Source: Chitinophagaceae bacterium
Lineage (GTDB): Bacteria; Bacteroidota; Bacteroidia; Chitinophagales; Chitinophagaceae
Length of the DNA: 15,918 nt
Assembly (NCBI GenBank): GCA_947378615.1
Contig: CANCKV010000014.1
Span: 1-15,918 of the forward strand
Direction of reading: 5' to 3'
Part shown: piece after piece, positions 7,810-15,264 of the stretch
Numbering within the stretch: the first letter of the stretch is position 1
Layout: each line of letters begins with the position of its first letter
Program-made: the position numbers and the translations under genes
Notes under the pieces: model-generated
Told to the model about the DNA's origin: nothing
The model's input: only the letters and a program-made list of their open reading frames with translations
Databases searched by the model: none

Positions 7810-8595
7810 TCAATTCTTTTTACTAACATGAATAGCTATTGCGTCACGTTTTTGATGTTTTTGGTCGTCAGAAAGTTCTGCTCCCTCATTTCTCTTGATA
7901 TGTTTGTTTTTTTGAAACATCTCTGGTTGCAAATTTTCAATTTTTATAATATTATTCCAATCAAAATAAATATCAGGATGAAAATATTGAAAAATATTAG
8001 AAACAACTTCAAAATCATCTACCTCGTCTACTGTCCACCTTCTATCTGAATAATCAATTTTATTTAAAATATTATGAATTGAAAATTGTCCAGAAAATCT
8101 TATATATGGAGTAACATGCTCTCTTTCATTAGGCTCTTTCGCTTCATTATAAGCTCTTTCTAAAGATTGAAAAGAGAATACTTCTATATCTAGTCCATCT
8201 GGGTAGGTTGGAGGTAAAGTATTAGTTGCATAGTCGGAACCACTGTTGAAATATTTTTCAATCAAAGAGTCTATCAAATCAGGATCAACCAATGGGCAAT
8301 CAGCTGTTATTCTAAGTAATGTTGTAGCATTGTAAAATTTAGCAGCTTCATAAAACCTACTTAAAACGTCAAGCTCACTTCCCCTATACGTTTCAAATCC
8401 TAAAGAATTTACAAAAGAAACTAAAGGGTCATTATTACTATTAACACTTGTAGCTAAAACTACTTTATCTATAAATTTAGCTTTCGCAACTCTTAAAAGT
8501 AGGTATTCTATTAATGGTTTTCCATTGATCATCTTCATTACTTTATTAGGAAGACGAATCGAACCCATTCGGGCTTGAATAAAAGCTATTGTCAT
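7810..8595 (-). CDS. SpsF/PseF-type cytidylyltransferase (CMP-NulO synthetase candidate)
   Basis: The 261-residue protein belongs to the SpsF-like nucleotidyltransferases related to CMP-Kdo and CMP-NulO synthetases. It shows the CTP-binding IQARMGSIRLPNK (6-18), LRITADCPLVDPD (94-106, metal-binding Asp in ADCP), PDGLDIEVF (132-140), EREHVTPYIR (157-166) and RRWTVDEVDD (185-194). In a pseudaminic acid pathway this step attaches CMP to the NulO to make the glycosyltransferase donor. No other CMP-sugar synthetase is in the window, so it is the best candidate for that role. I leave the symbol empty because SpsF-like enzymes may also activate other sugars. The C-terminal 40 residues are hydrophilic and rich in Lys and Gln, without a recognised domain. 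The gene starts 5 bases after the kinase-like gene stop. Confidence 0.85.
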   Translation of the reverse strand: MTIAFIQARMGSIRLPNKVMKMINGKPLIEYLLLRVAKAKFIDKVVLATSVNSNNDPLVSFVNSLGFETYRGSELDVLSRFYEAAKFYNATTLLRITADCPLVDPDLIDSLIEKYFNSGSDYATNTLPPTYPDGLDIEVFSFQSLERAYNEAKEPNEREHVTPYIRFSGQFSIHNILNKIDYSDRRWTVDEVDDFEVVSNIFQYFHPDIYFDWNNIIKIENLQPEMFQKNKHIKRNEGAELSDDQKHQKRDAIAIHVSKKN

Positions 8596-8600
8596 ATTGA

Positions 8601-9647
8601 TTAGTTGTTAAATAATAGCCTAGCTTCTTGAAGATGATTTAATTGAACTGGCAAAAAAGCGTTCCACTGTGGATTACTCTCGATAATATTTTGTCTTAAA
8701 ATAATTGCAATACGACGAAGTACTTCTGCAATTGCTAAATCACCAATGAAGGGAAAAAATTCTTTATTATCTGGCAGATATTCAGCCAAATTATTCAACC
8801 AAATATCAGCTACATCTTTAGGCTTTAAACCAGTTTTTACAACGCTTTGCCTGCACAACTTTAATGAAGCAAAACCTAACGCATATCCTGACTCCATTAG
8901 TCTTATAGAATCAAGGTCAAGAAAAGAAGAGACATCCCCTTGTTTCACAAGTATATTATGAGGATGCAAATCAAAATGGGAAAACTGAAATATACCCAAA
9001 TTAAGATTTGAATTAAAAACTAATTCAACTTCATTTTGAAGAAGATTTTTATTCGATTTCAAAAATTCTACTTCAGAATCTTTAATTACGTTATAAAGCA
9101 CATCTGGATTATCAAAAAAATTTTTAAATAATTGATAATCGTTCAGAGAACAAATATCTGGTTTTTTAAGACTAACTAAATTATCATCAATGTTGGATAA
9201 ATTTGTAAACAATATTCCTGTTGACTTAGCCACTGATTTCAATTCTTGAACTGTACCTGAATAAAAATCACTATTGTCAAATTGAAATAGAGACCAATAT
9301 TGATTATTATAACTTATTACCAATGATTGATTAAAAGCAGGAATAATTTTTGAAACAGGAAGATTCCTTTTAGTTAAAGAGGACGTTAATTCACAAATTC
9401 CGTTAATATCATTAAGATTTAATGATTTACCCCATTTTTTTAATAAAAACCTGCCTTGTAGATTCTCAACACAATAGTTGTTAGAATTTATTTCAATACC
9501 TCCGACCTGTTTTACTTTATTCTCTAATTTTTCAAGAGAAGGAAAATGATTAGAAACTAATTTTCGAATTTCATTTGAACGATCTTCCAAACAATCATAC
9601 CAACCTGGTTTACTCGAGGAAAAAAAATCAGGCTCAAAGGGATTCAT
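8601..9647 (-). CDS. APH/choline-kinase-fold phosphotransferase-like protein
   Basis: With the start at 9647 the protein has 348 residues. A further in-frame ATG at 9722 would overlap the preceding SDR by 76 bases, whereas the start at 9647 forms a TAATG junction (1-base overlap), so I prefer it. The C-lobe has the Brenner-type catalytic motif HFDLHPHNIL (H214, D216, N221) and the metal-binding SFLDLDSIRL (D234, D236), as in aminoglycoside phosphotransferases, choline kinases and homoserine kinases. The N-lobe has KK at 70-71 in RFLLKKWG, a likely ATP-binding lysine. It should phosphorylate a small hydroxyl-containing molecule. In this locus that could be a sugar or a side-group precursor; antibiotic resistance is not suggested by the setting. 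The gene is one of the most A/T-rich here: 12 G/C in the 60 bases at 9001-9060. Confidence 0.75.
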   Translation of the reverse strand: MNPFEPDFFSSSKPGWYDCLEDRSNEIRKLVSNHFPSLEKLENKVKQVGGIEINSNNYCVENLQGRFLLKKWGKSLNLNDINGICELTSSLTKRNLPVSKIIPAFNQSLVISYNNQYWSLFQFDNSDFYSGTVQELKSVAKSTGILFTNLSNIDDNLVSLKKPDICSLNDYQLFKNFFDNPDVLYNVIKDSEVEFLKSNKNLLQNEVELVFNSNLNLGIFQFSHFDLHPHNILVKQGDVSSFLDLDSIRLMESGYALGFASLKLCRQSVVKTGLKPKDVADIWLNNLAEYLPDNKEFFPFIGDLAIAEVLRRIAIILRQNIIESNPQWNAFLPVQLNHLQEARLLFNN

Positions 9648-10438
9648 TAAAAATAGCTTTTTGTCAAACCTCCATCGACCATAATACTTGTTCCGGTTAT
9701 ATAGCTTCCAGCCTCTGAACAAAGAAAAGTTACAGTGTTAGCGATTTCATCTGGGTTTGCAAAGCGTTTGACAGGAATCATATTCTGACTTTCAGATAAT
9801 ACTTCATCATAATTACGATTTGTTGTTTCAGCATTTTGTTTTAAAAGCGAAGACAACCTATCAGTTAAAACTCCACCAGGACAAATTACATTTAGTGTAA
9901 CATTATCTGCAGCATATTCAGAAGAAACGGCTTTTGTAAAGGCTGAAACACCAGCACGTAAAGTGGCCGATAAAACCATGGTTGGAGAAGGTTCTTTTGC
10001 AACAGTAGATGTGATAGAAACAATTCGCCCCCATTTTTTTTCTTTCATATAAGGTAACATGGCCCTTGTAAACCTAATTACACTCATAAGATTCAGTTGT
10101 ATAGCTGCGTCCCAAATTTGATCACTATGATTCAAAATTGAACCAGGAGGAGGACCGCCACCATTATTAATGAGTATATCAGGAGAACTATTCCACTCTT
10201 TTTTTATAAACTCCAAAACTAGATTTGGCAAATCTAAATCAGAGACATCTCCTTGTAAATAAGCTGCTGAATAACCCAATTTTAATAAACTGTGTACTTC
10301 AGATTTTAACAAATCAAGGTTTCTTGCTACCAATAAAACTTTAACTCCTTCACTTGCCAAAGAGTGGGCAATAGATTTACCCATTCCTTTACTAGCGCCT
10401 GTAACTACAGCTATTTTGTTATTCAATCCAAGATTCAT
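9647..10438 (-). CDS. SDR-family oxidoreductase lacking the canonical Tyr/Lys
   Basis: I place the start at 10438, one base after the upstream HD gene stop, giving 263 residues beginning MNLGLNNKIAVVTGASKGMG. An ATG at 10462 would add 8 residues and overlap the upstream gene. The cofactor loop TGASKGMG (13-20), NNGGGPPPG (91-99), SITS (131-134) and CPGGVLTDR are clear SDR features. The active-site pair Y-x-x-x-K is changed: aligned from the Ser at 134 with the usual 13-residue spacing, the positions hold S147 and R151 in VLSATLRAGVSAFTK. I recall a known subgroup of 3-oxoacyl-ACP-reductase-like SDRs with a similar L-R-x-G-V pattern, so this may be a lineage trait rather than damage. Its reaction is therefore uncertain. 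The C-terminal GTSIMVDGGLTKSYF is typical of the family. Confidence 0.82.
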   Translation of the reverse strand: MNLGLNNKIAVVTGASKGMGKSIAHSLASEGVKVLLVARNLDLLKSEVHSLLKLGYSAAYLQGDVSDLDLPNLVLEFIKKEWNSSPDILINNGGGPPPGSILNHSDQIWDAAIQLNLMSVIRFTRAMLPYMKEKKWGRIVSITSTVAKEPSPTMVLSATLRAGVSAFTKAVSSEYAADNVTLNVICPGGVLTDRLSSLLKQNAETTNRNYDEVLSESQNMIPVKRFANPDEIANTVTFLCSEAGSYITGTSIMVDGGLTKSYF

Positions 10439-10439
10439 C

Positions 10440-11117
10440 TTATAAATATTTTTTTTTATCAATCATCCCATTGGCTTGGTTAAATAGCACCAAGTTTTCA
10501 AAATAATTAGCAAGTTGCGGTAAAAATTGATTTACTAAGGGTAAAACGTATTGACTTATTTCATTCAAATATCTCTGTCTTGCTGCTTCATCTGGGTTCA
10601 AACCCAGCATAAATAAATTATCGAGTTTATCTATTATTTTGACCACAGATAAAGAATGAGGAGTTGATTTAATAGAACTATAATAATTATTCAAATAATC
10701 TATATTTTCTTGCAAATCTCTATTGACAGTAAGAATTTGAATTGAGTCTGCAACTTCATGTCCAGTCTCTTCTATGAGTTTTTTAGAACTAACTGAAGAA
10801 ACTTCCAACACGTTATGAAGTAAAGAAATGGCCCCTAAGAGTTTTTTCTCTGAATTTGGGGAAAGAAATAATGTCATTCCTGCAACTCTTGTCGGATGTG
10901 CTAGGTATGCTTTTGGACTCAAACCAACATGATGATATTCGATCGATGCTGCGAAAGAAAAAACTTTTCTCAACTGTTCCTGATCATCAATTGATATCTC
11001 ATTCATACCAAGCTCCCAAAGTGATTCGGAAAACTTTTCAGACTCTGGATTTTCAAGAGCAATTAATCTTTTGCTAATTTCAATTTCTATATCTTCAAGA
11101 AAGGCGCAAATGAGCAT
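10440..11117 (-). CDS. SpoT/Mesh1-like HD-domain protein with degenerate HD dyad
   Basis: The 225-residue protein aligns by eye to the hydrolase domain of RelA/SpoT proteins: YLAHPTRVA (71-79) matches the first His ligand block, AISLLHNVLEV (96-106) matches the ALLHDVIED block, HEVADSIQILTV matches the FGxxVAxLVxGVTK block, and VVKIIDKLDNLFML (158-171) matches the ILIKLADRxHNMRTL block. The metal-binding HD is H101-N102 here, and the ED pair is E105-V106, so two acidic residues expected for (p)ppGpp hydrolysis are missing. No synthetase or TGS domain is present. Such proteins are not part of the textbook NulO pathway. It may be a nucleotide-binding or repurposed phosphohydrolase-like protein. 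It overlaps the AKR gene by 23 bases; the next Met (residue 38) would cut into the conserved region's lead helix, so I keep this start. Confidence 0.72.
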   Translation of the reverse strand: MLICAFLEDIEIEISKRLIALENPESEKFSESLWELGMNEISIDDQEQLRKVFSFAASIEYHHVGLSPKAYLAHPTRVAGMTLFLSPNSEKKLLGAISLLHNVLEVSSVSSKKLIEETGHEVADSIQILTVNRDLQENIDYLNNYYSSIKSTPHSLSVVKIIDKLDNLFMLGLNPDEAARQRYLNEISQYVLPLVNQFLPQLANYFENLVLFNQANGMIDKKKYL

Positions 11118-11985
11118 ACATTTCCCAGTTTAATGGATTACACAAATTATCATCTAAAGAAATTAATTCATTTGGAACATTCACCTCACCTCCAGTCGCA
11201 GATTCAATGGTTTCTTCTAGTTGTGAATAGTTATCTATCCCTAAAATAACGCGATCAATTTGAGGATTTTGAAGAACATATCGTAAACATGCTTCTAAAG
11301 GTGTGATTTTATTATCGAGGCAAAAAGAATTAAATAACTTCCATGTCGATTTCCAATTACCAAATTGTTGGGTCTGATCTTTGATATCCATTAACAATAA
11401 ACCTTGCAAATATATTGATCTTGCATGCACTTCTATATTTCTTCTTTTTAACTTGTCTAAAGTATTGTTTTCCATCATGCGCCCATCAATGATGTTGAAT
11501 GGGATCTGAATAATATCTACATCAAAATTTCCTAAGATAAAATCTACTTCCACACTATCGTATACAGAAACTCCAATTTTATTTATTAGCCCTTTTTCCT
11601 TTAATTCAGAAAGCTGATTCAATAAATTATTAATTTGGGGATCATAAAACAGTTTGGGATTGTGTATTAGTACTGCATACAAATTATCAATTTTGAGTCT
11701 ATTAAGAGAGTCTTCTACACTTCCAGAAAAAGAGTTGTCAGTTGAAATAGTATTGCCTGTTTTAACTTTAGTTACAATATTCCAATCTCTAGTATCTAAA
11801 TTTCCAAGTTTAAATTCAGCATTGCCATATGTAGGTGCTGTATCAAGGAATGATATTCCGTTGTGTTTTGCTAAACTTAAAATTTCACCGATTTCTTCTA
11901 TAGATAATTCAATATTTTTATTCGTTAAACCATATGAAGATCCAAATTGTGCTGTTCCTAGACAAATTTTTTCAATTAAATTCAT
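11095..11985 (-). CDS. aldo/keto reductase
   Basis: The 296-residue protein begins ICLGTAQFGSSYGL and has the complete AKR tetrad: D48 in FLDTAPTYG, Y53, K73 in IVTKVK, and H108 in AVLIHNP. Later blocks IGVSVYD, IDIIQIPFNIIDGR (approximate) and the C-terminal VILGIDNYSQLEETIE fit the (beta/alpha)8 barrel of this family and the NADPH-binding end. It should reduce an aldehyde or ketone using NADPH in the cytoplasm. AKRs of this style are found in several NulO and deoxysugar loci, but are not required for plain pseudaminic acid. Its position directly after pseC (4-base gap) links it to the sugar or side-group pathway. The exact substrate cannot be told from the sequence. Confidence 0.87.
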   Translation of the reverse strand: MNLIEKICLGTAQFGSSYGLTNKNIELSIEEIGEILSLAKHNGISFLDTAPTYGNAEFKLGNLDTRDWNIVTKVKTGNTISTDNSFSGSVEDSLNRLKIDNLYAVLIHNPKLFYDPQINNLLNQLSELKEKGLINKIGVSVYDSVEVDFILGNFDVDIIQIPFNIIDGRMMENNTLDKLKRRNIEVHARSIYLQGLLLMDIKDQTQQFGNWKSTWKLFNSFCLDNKITPLEACLRYVLQNPQIDRVILGIDNYSQLEETIESATGGEVNVPNELISLDDNLCNPLNWEMYAHLRLS

Positions 11986-11989
11986 TGAC

Positions 11990-13162
11990 TTAAAACAAAT
12001 TTTGGAAGCCAGAAGGTTTTTTTATTGCGTCCACCACAAATTGTTGCTCGCTTTCAGTTAACGTGGCAAACATCGGAATGCTAATAGCTTCTGAATAATA
12101 AGATTCTGATTGAGGAAACTCATTACGATCATAACCTATTGTTTCATAATAAGGATGTGTATATACTGGAATATAATGAAGGTTCACAAGGATACCTGCG
12201 GTTCTAAGTTTTTCGAAAAGTTGACGATGAGATATTCCCTGCTTATTTTTCTTTAAACGAATGATATACAAATGAAGTCCCGAATAGGTATCAGGATGCT
12301 GCCAAGGTAGCTCAATCCAATCTTCTTTCAATAACACGTTATAACGTGTAGCAATAGCGTGCCTAGCTGCAACAAATTCATCCAGGCGATTCATCTGGCT
12401 TAGGCCTAATGCCGCCTGAATATCCGTCATTCGGTAATTATAACCCAAATCAACTTGTTGATAATACCAAGGGCCATCAGGTGCATGCGTCATTTCACTT
12501 GCTTGTCTTACAATTCCATGACTTCTATAACGATTCAAAGAAGTGGCCAATTGTGGATCATTCGTAACACACATACCTCCTTCACCCGTAGTGATGATTT
12601 TCACTGGATGAAAACTAAATACAGTAATATCGGAATATTGACATCCGCCAATGGCCTTTCCTTTATACTTACCTCCAATAGCATGTGAAGCATCTTCAAT
12701 AATACGAAATCCATATTTTTGTCCTAAAGCATAAATTTTGTCCATCTCACATGATTGTCCAGCCAGGTGAACAGGAATAACAACTTTAGGTAAACGACCA
12801 ATTTTATCCGCTTTAATCAACTTCTCCTCTAAAACACTTACCGACATGTTATATGTGGCTGCATCTATATCAACAAAATCCACATCAGCACCACAATAGA
12901 GAGCACAATTAGCAGATGCTACAAATGTGATTGGGCTAGTCCAAACTAAATCTCCTTTCCCAACACCTAAAGCTAAGCAAGCAATATGTAGCGCACTAGT
13001 CGCACTATTAACTGCAAAAGCATATTGAACATCACAATAATCTGCTACTGCTTTTTCAAAAGCTGGTACTGCGGGTCCTTGCGTAAGAAAATCTGATTTA
13101 AGAACTTCAACTACTGCATGTATATCCGCTTCGGATACATCTTGGCGTCCATATGGTATCAT
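11990..13162 (-). CDS. pseC: UDP-4-amino-4,6-dideoxy-L-AltNAc transaminase
   Basis: PseC transfers an amino group from glutamate to C4 of the 4-keto sugar made by PseB. The 390-residue length and the sequence fit the DegT/DnrJ/EryC1 family: MIPYGRQDVSEADI at the start, LTQGPAVPAFEKA (26-38), FAVNSATSALHIA (49-61), WTSPITFVASANCALYCGA (74-92), IIEDASHAIGG (154-164, with the PLP-binding D157), and SFHPVKIITTGEGG (183-196) with the Schiff-base lysine K188. The wording SPITFVASANCALYCGA and SFHPVKIITTGEGG is, as I recall, characteristic of PseC among related sugar aminotransferases. The start shares ATGA with the preceding reductase stop. Base composition looks less A/T-rich than the central genes, as for pseI. 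Confidence 0.93.
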   Translation of the reverse strand: MIPYGRQDVSEADIHAVVEVLKSDFLTQGPAVPAFEKAVADYCDVQYAFAVNSATSALHIACLALGVGKGDLVWTSPITFVASANCALYCGADVDFVDIDAATYNMSVSVLEEKLIKADKIGRLPKVVIPVHLAGQSCEMDKIYALGQKYGFRIIEDASHAIGGKYKGKAIGGCQYSDITVFSFHPVKIITTGEGGMCVTNDPQLATSLNRYRSHGIVRQASEMTHAPDGPWYYQQVDLGYNYRMTDIQAALGLSQMNRLDEFVAARHAIATRYNVLLKEDWIELPWQHPDTYSGLHLYIIRLKKNKQGISHRQLFEKLRTAGILVNLHYIPVYTHPYYETIGYDRNEFPQSESYYSEAISIPMFATLTESEQQFVVDAIKKPSGFQNLF

Positions 13163-14079
13163 AATAATTGTATTTCTTGAATTTTACCTTCAATCTCTTG
13201 CTTGTGTAATTGAGAAATGTGCTGTTTAACTGTGCCTAAATTTCTTCCTAGCAAATCACAGACTTTCCGATTCGACAAACTCATATCTATTGGACGTTTC
13301 ACTAATTTAATTTGGGATTGTAAATTACTTTTGTGGATAAGACTTTTATCTAAGCTAAATTCTTCTGCAATCAATATTCCAAACTCATATTTTGAAATCC
13401 TGTCATCACTCACGACATGAAAAATACCTTTAACTTTTTTATCCAATAATTCATGCACAGTTTGAATCAACTTTTCCGCAAATATTGGAGTGTAATATAC
13501 GTCCTCAAATAAGTGAAGCGTTTGATGATTTCGCAAGGAATGGATAATATGGTCACTAAATGATTTGCGATAGGACGTCCCCCACGCGTAAAAATTCGTA
13601 CGTATAATTAATGCATTTGGATTAATGTCAACAACTGCTCTTTCTGCTTGTGCTTTTGTTCTACCATACACATTAGTGGGATTTATAGGCTCATCTTCAT
13701 CAACTAAAGAATACATCCCACTAAAAAGGTGGTCAGTAGAAATATGTACCAATGGAATGTCTAATTTTCTAGTGACTTTAGCAACAATACTAGATAATTC
13801 TACATTAACAAGAAAGGCTAATTCTGGATTATCTTCACATTTTTCTACATTAGTTAATCCTGCAGTATGTATTACCACACAGGGTGCTATTGACTCCAAT
13901 TGAATTAGCAAACTTTGCTCTGAAGTGTAGTCAAGAAAAAGAACATTACCACCCTGAGGTTGGATTTGTCTTTCGTTTAAACCTAAATATACGGCGTAAT
14001 CACTCCTTTTAGAATAAAACCAGTTAACAGCTAATAGTCCTGATCCTCCAGTAAGTAAAATAGAAGGTTTTTGACTCAT
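13159..14079 (-). CDS. RmlD-like NAD(P)-dependent sugar reductase (extended SDR)
   Basis: The 306-residue protein resembles dTDP-4-dehydrorhamnose reductase (RmlD) and other nucleotide-sugar reductases. It has the cofactor loop LLTGGSGLLA (8-17), HTAGLTNVEKCE (71-82), the active-site block VHISTDHLFSG (111-121) with T115, and NVYGRTKAQAE (137-147) with Y138 and K142. The final 50 residues end in a helical, Gln- and Lys-rich tail. The usual third glycine of the cofactor loop is Ala here, which many extended SDRs tolerate. Placed between pseB and pseC with overlaps of 1 and 4 bases, it most likely acts on the same UDP-sugar or on the NulO precursor. A simple pseudaminic acid pathway does not need it. 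A role in making a reduced 6-deoxy-HexNAc (CapF-like) is another possibility. Confidence 0.85.
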   Translation of the reverse strand: MSQKPSILLTGGSGLLAVNWFYSKRSDYAVYLGLNERQIQPQGGNVLFLDYTSEQSLLIQLESIAPCVVIHTAGLTNVEKCEDNPELAFLVNVELSSIVAKVTRKLDIPLVHISTDHLFSGMYSLVDEDEPINPTNVYGRTKAQAERAVVDINPNALIIRTNFYAWGTSYRKSFSDHIIHSLRNHQTLHLFEDVYYTPIFAEKLIQTVHELLDKKVKGIFHVVSDDRISKYEFGILIAEEFSLDKSLIHKSNLQSQIKLVKRPIDMSLSNRKVCDLLGRNLGTVKQHISQLHKQEIEGKIQEIQLL

Positions 14080-15077
14080 TATATTTGACCTATCTTAAGT
14101 TTATTTTTTTTAATCCATTCCTCCAATTCTTCTACAGACATCCATTCTGAGTTATTATCTGAAGAATATGTAAAATCATCTGAGACAGGCTTACCTTCTT
14201 TTATTCGTAATGGATCTGATGACCATGCATGAATTGCAGGTAAAATTTTATAATAAGAATCATATTCAAACGTATGAGGAGCGTCCTCAACTCCAATCAT
14301 TTGTTCATGAATTTTTTCACCTGGACGAATACCAATAATTTTCTGTTCTGCTTTAGGGTCAACGGCTTTAGCTATATCTCCAATGGTCATAGATGGAATT
14401 TTTTTTACATATATTTCTCCCCCCAACATATCGTCAAACGCTTTCCAAACTAATTTCACCCCCTCTTCTAGTGTAATCATAAAACGTGTCATTCGAGGAT
14501 CTGTAATTGGCAACTCGCCGGAACCAACTAATTTGCTAAAAAATGGAATTACTGACCCGCGAGACCCCATTACATTACCATAACGAACAACTGAAAAGGT
14601 TGTTTGATTTTCATTTACATTTGAGTTTGCTGCAACAAATAATTTATCAGATGCTAATTTAGTCGCACCATACAAATTAATAGGGTTACTTGCTTTATCC
14701 GTGGACAATGCTACTACTTTTTTAACGCTGCTTTCTATACAAGAGTCGACTAAATTCATTGCGCCATTTATATTCGTCTTAATACATTCAAACGGATTGT
14801 ACTCGGCTGTTGGAACAATTTTTGTTGCAGCAGCATGCACAACATAATCAATACCATCTAAACATCGAGAGAGTCTATCCTTATCTCTAACATCACCTAT
14901 TACAAATTTTACCCTTGGATCATTTGTGAATTTTTGAGCCATCTCCCATTGTTTCATTTCATCTCTAGAATAAATTACAATTCTTTTAGGATTATATTTT
15001 TCAAGAGTCATCGGAACAAATGTATTACCGAATGATCCTGTGCCACCTGTAATAAGAATAGAAGAATTTTTTAACAT
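14079..15077 (-). CDS. pseB: UDP-GlcNAc 4,6-dehydratase (inverting)
   Basis: PseB removes water from UDP-GlcNAc and inverts C5 to give UDP-2-acetamido-2,6-dideoxy-beta-L-arabino-hexos-4-ulose, the first committed step. The 332-residue size is normal for the FlaA1/PseB group. Visible features are GGTGSFGN (11-18), IYSRDEMKQWEMAQ (35-48), VIGDVRD (59-65), VVHAAATKIVPTAEYNP (79-95), STDKASNPINLYGATK (125-140) with the catalytic D127, K128 and Y136, RYGNVMGSRGSVIPFF, and IRPGEKIHEQMI. The close relative CapE also shares these traits; the nearby pseC and pseI favour PseB. It is the first gene of the packed operon, 187 bases after the regulator gene. A/T-rich sequence without a clear Shine-Dalgarno site precedes its ATG. 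Its TAA overlaps the next ATG by one base. Confidence 0.92.
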   Translation of the reverse strand: MLKNSSILITGGTGSFGNTFVPMTLEKYNPKRIVIYSRDEMKQWEMAQKFTNDPRVKFVIGDVRDKDRLSRCLDGIDYVVHAAATKIVPTAEYNPFECIKTNINGAMNLVDSCIESSVKKVVALSTDKASNPINLYGATKLASDKLFVAANSNVNENQTTFSVVRYGNVMGSRGSVIPFFSKLVGSGELPITDPRMTRFMITLEEGVKLVWKAFDDMLGGEIYVKKIPSMTIGDIAKAVDPKAEQKIIGIRPGEKIHEQMIGVEDAPHTFEYDSYYKILPAIHAWSSDPLRIKEGKPVSDDFTYSSDNNSEWMSVEELEEWIKKNKLKIGQI

Positions 15078-15104
15078 AATGTAAATATTAATTTGAATTA
15101 TAAA

Positions 15105-15145
15105 TAACGCACAAAACTGCGCACATTTAACCTATTTTTCAACCT
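15105..15145 (-). promoter_or_regulatory. candidate Bacteroidota-type promoter for the pse operon
   Basis: On the minus strand a TTG (15142-15140) is followed after 20 bases by CAGTTTTG (15119-15112), close to the Bacteroidota -33/-7 pattern TTG-N19-20-TAnnTTTG with one mismatch in the first position. The implied start point is about 28 bases before the pseB ATG. TGTGCG is repeated twice around the -7 box. This is a pattern match by eye only; a TATAAT-like stretch slightly closer to pseB is another option. Confidence 0.35.
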
Positions 15146-15235
15146 TTTCTGGTAACCCATAAACAAAAAATCAAACATGTAAAGTGATTGATTTTCAACT
15201 TATTAATGATTTATGAATATCTGCGAACACTCCTA

Positions 15236-15256
15236 ATTAGTGTGGACCACACTAAT
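15236..15256. promoter_or_regulatory. perfect 10-bp palindrome, candidate operator
   Basis: The arms ATTAGTGTGG and CCACACTAAT are perfect inverted copies separated by a single A at 15246. The site begins 8 bases after the stop of the regulator gene and lies about 160 bases before pseB. No T-run follows on either strand, which argues against a standard intrinsic terminator, although a hairpin with a 3-base loop could form. A dyad of this kind next to a winged-helix regulator gene suggests its binding site, but this is inference. Confidence 0.5.
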
Positions 15257-15264
15257 CCAAATTC

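Noticed and set aside
8601..9647. Aminoglycoside resistance phosphotransferase
   Set aside because: Only the general kinase-fold motifs match; the position inside a sugar operon favours a metabolic substrate.
9648..9722. Longer N-terminus for the kinase-like protein starting at 9722
   Set aside because: It would overlap the SDR by 76 bases in another frame; the ATG at 9647 gives a TAATG junction like others in this operon.
10439..10462. Start of the Tyr-less SDR at 10462
   Set aside because: It adds eight Lys/Ile-rich residues before the normal SDR beginning and overlaps the HD gene; the ATG at 10438 sits right after the HD stop.
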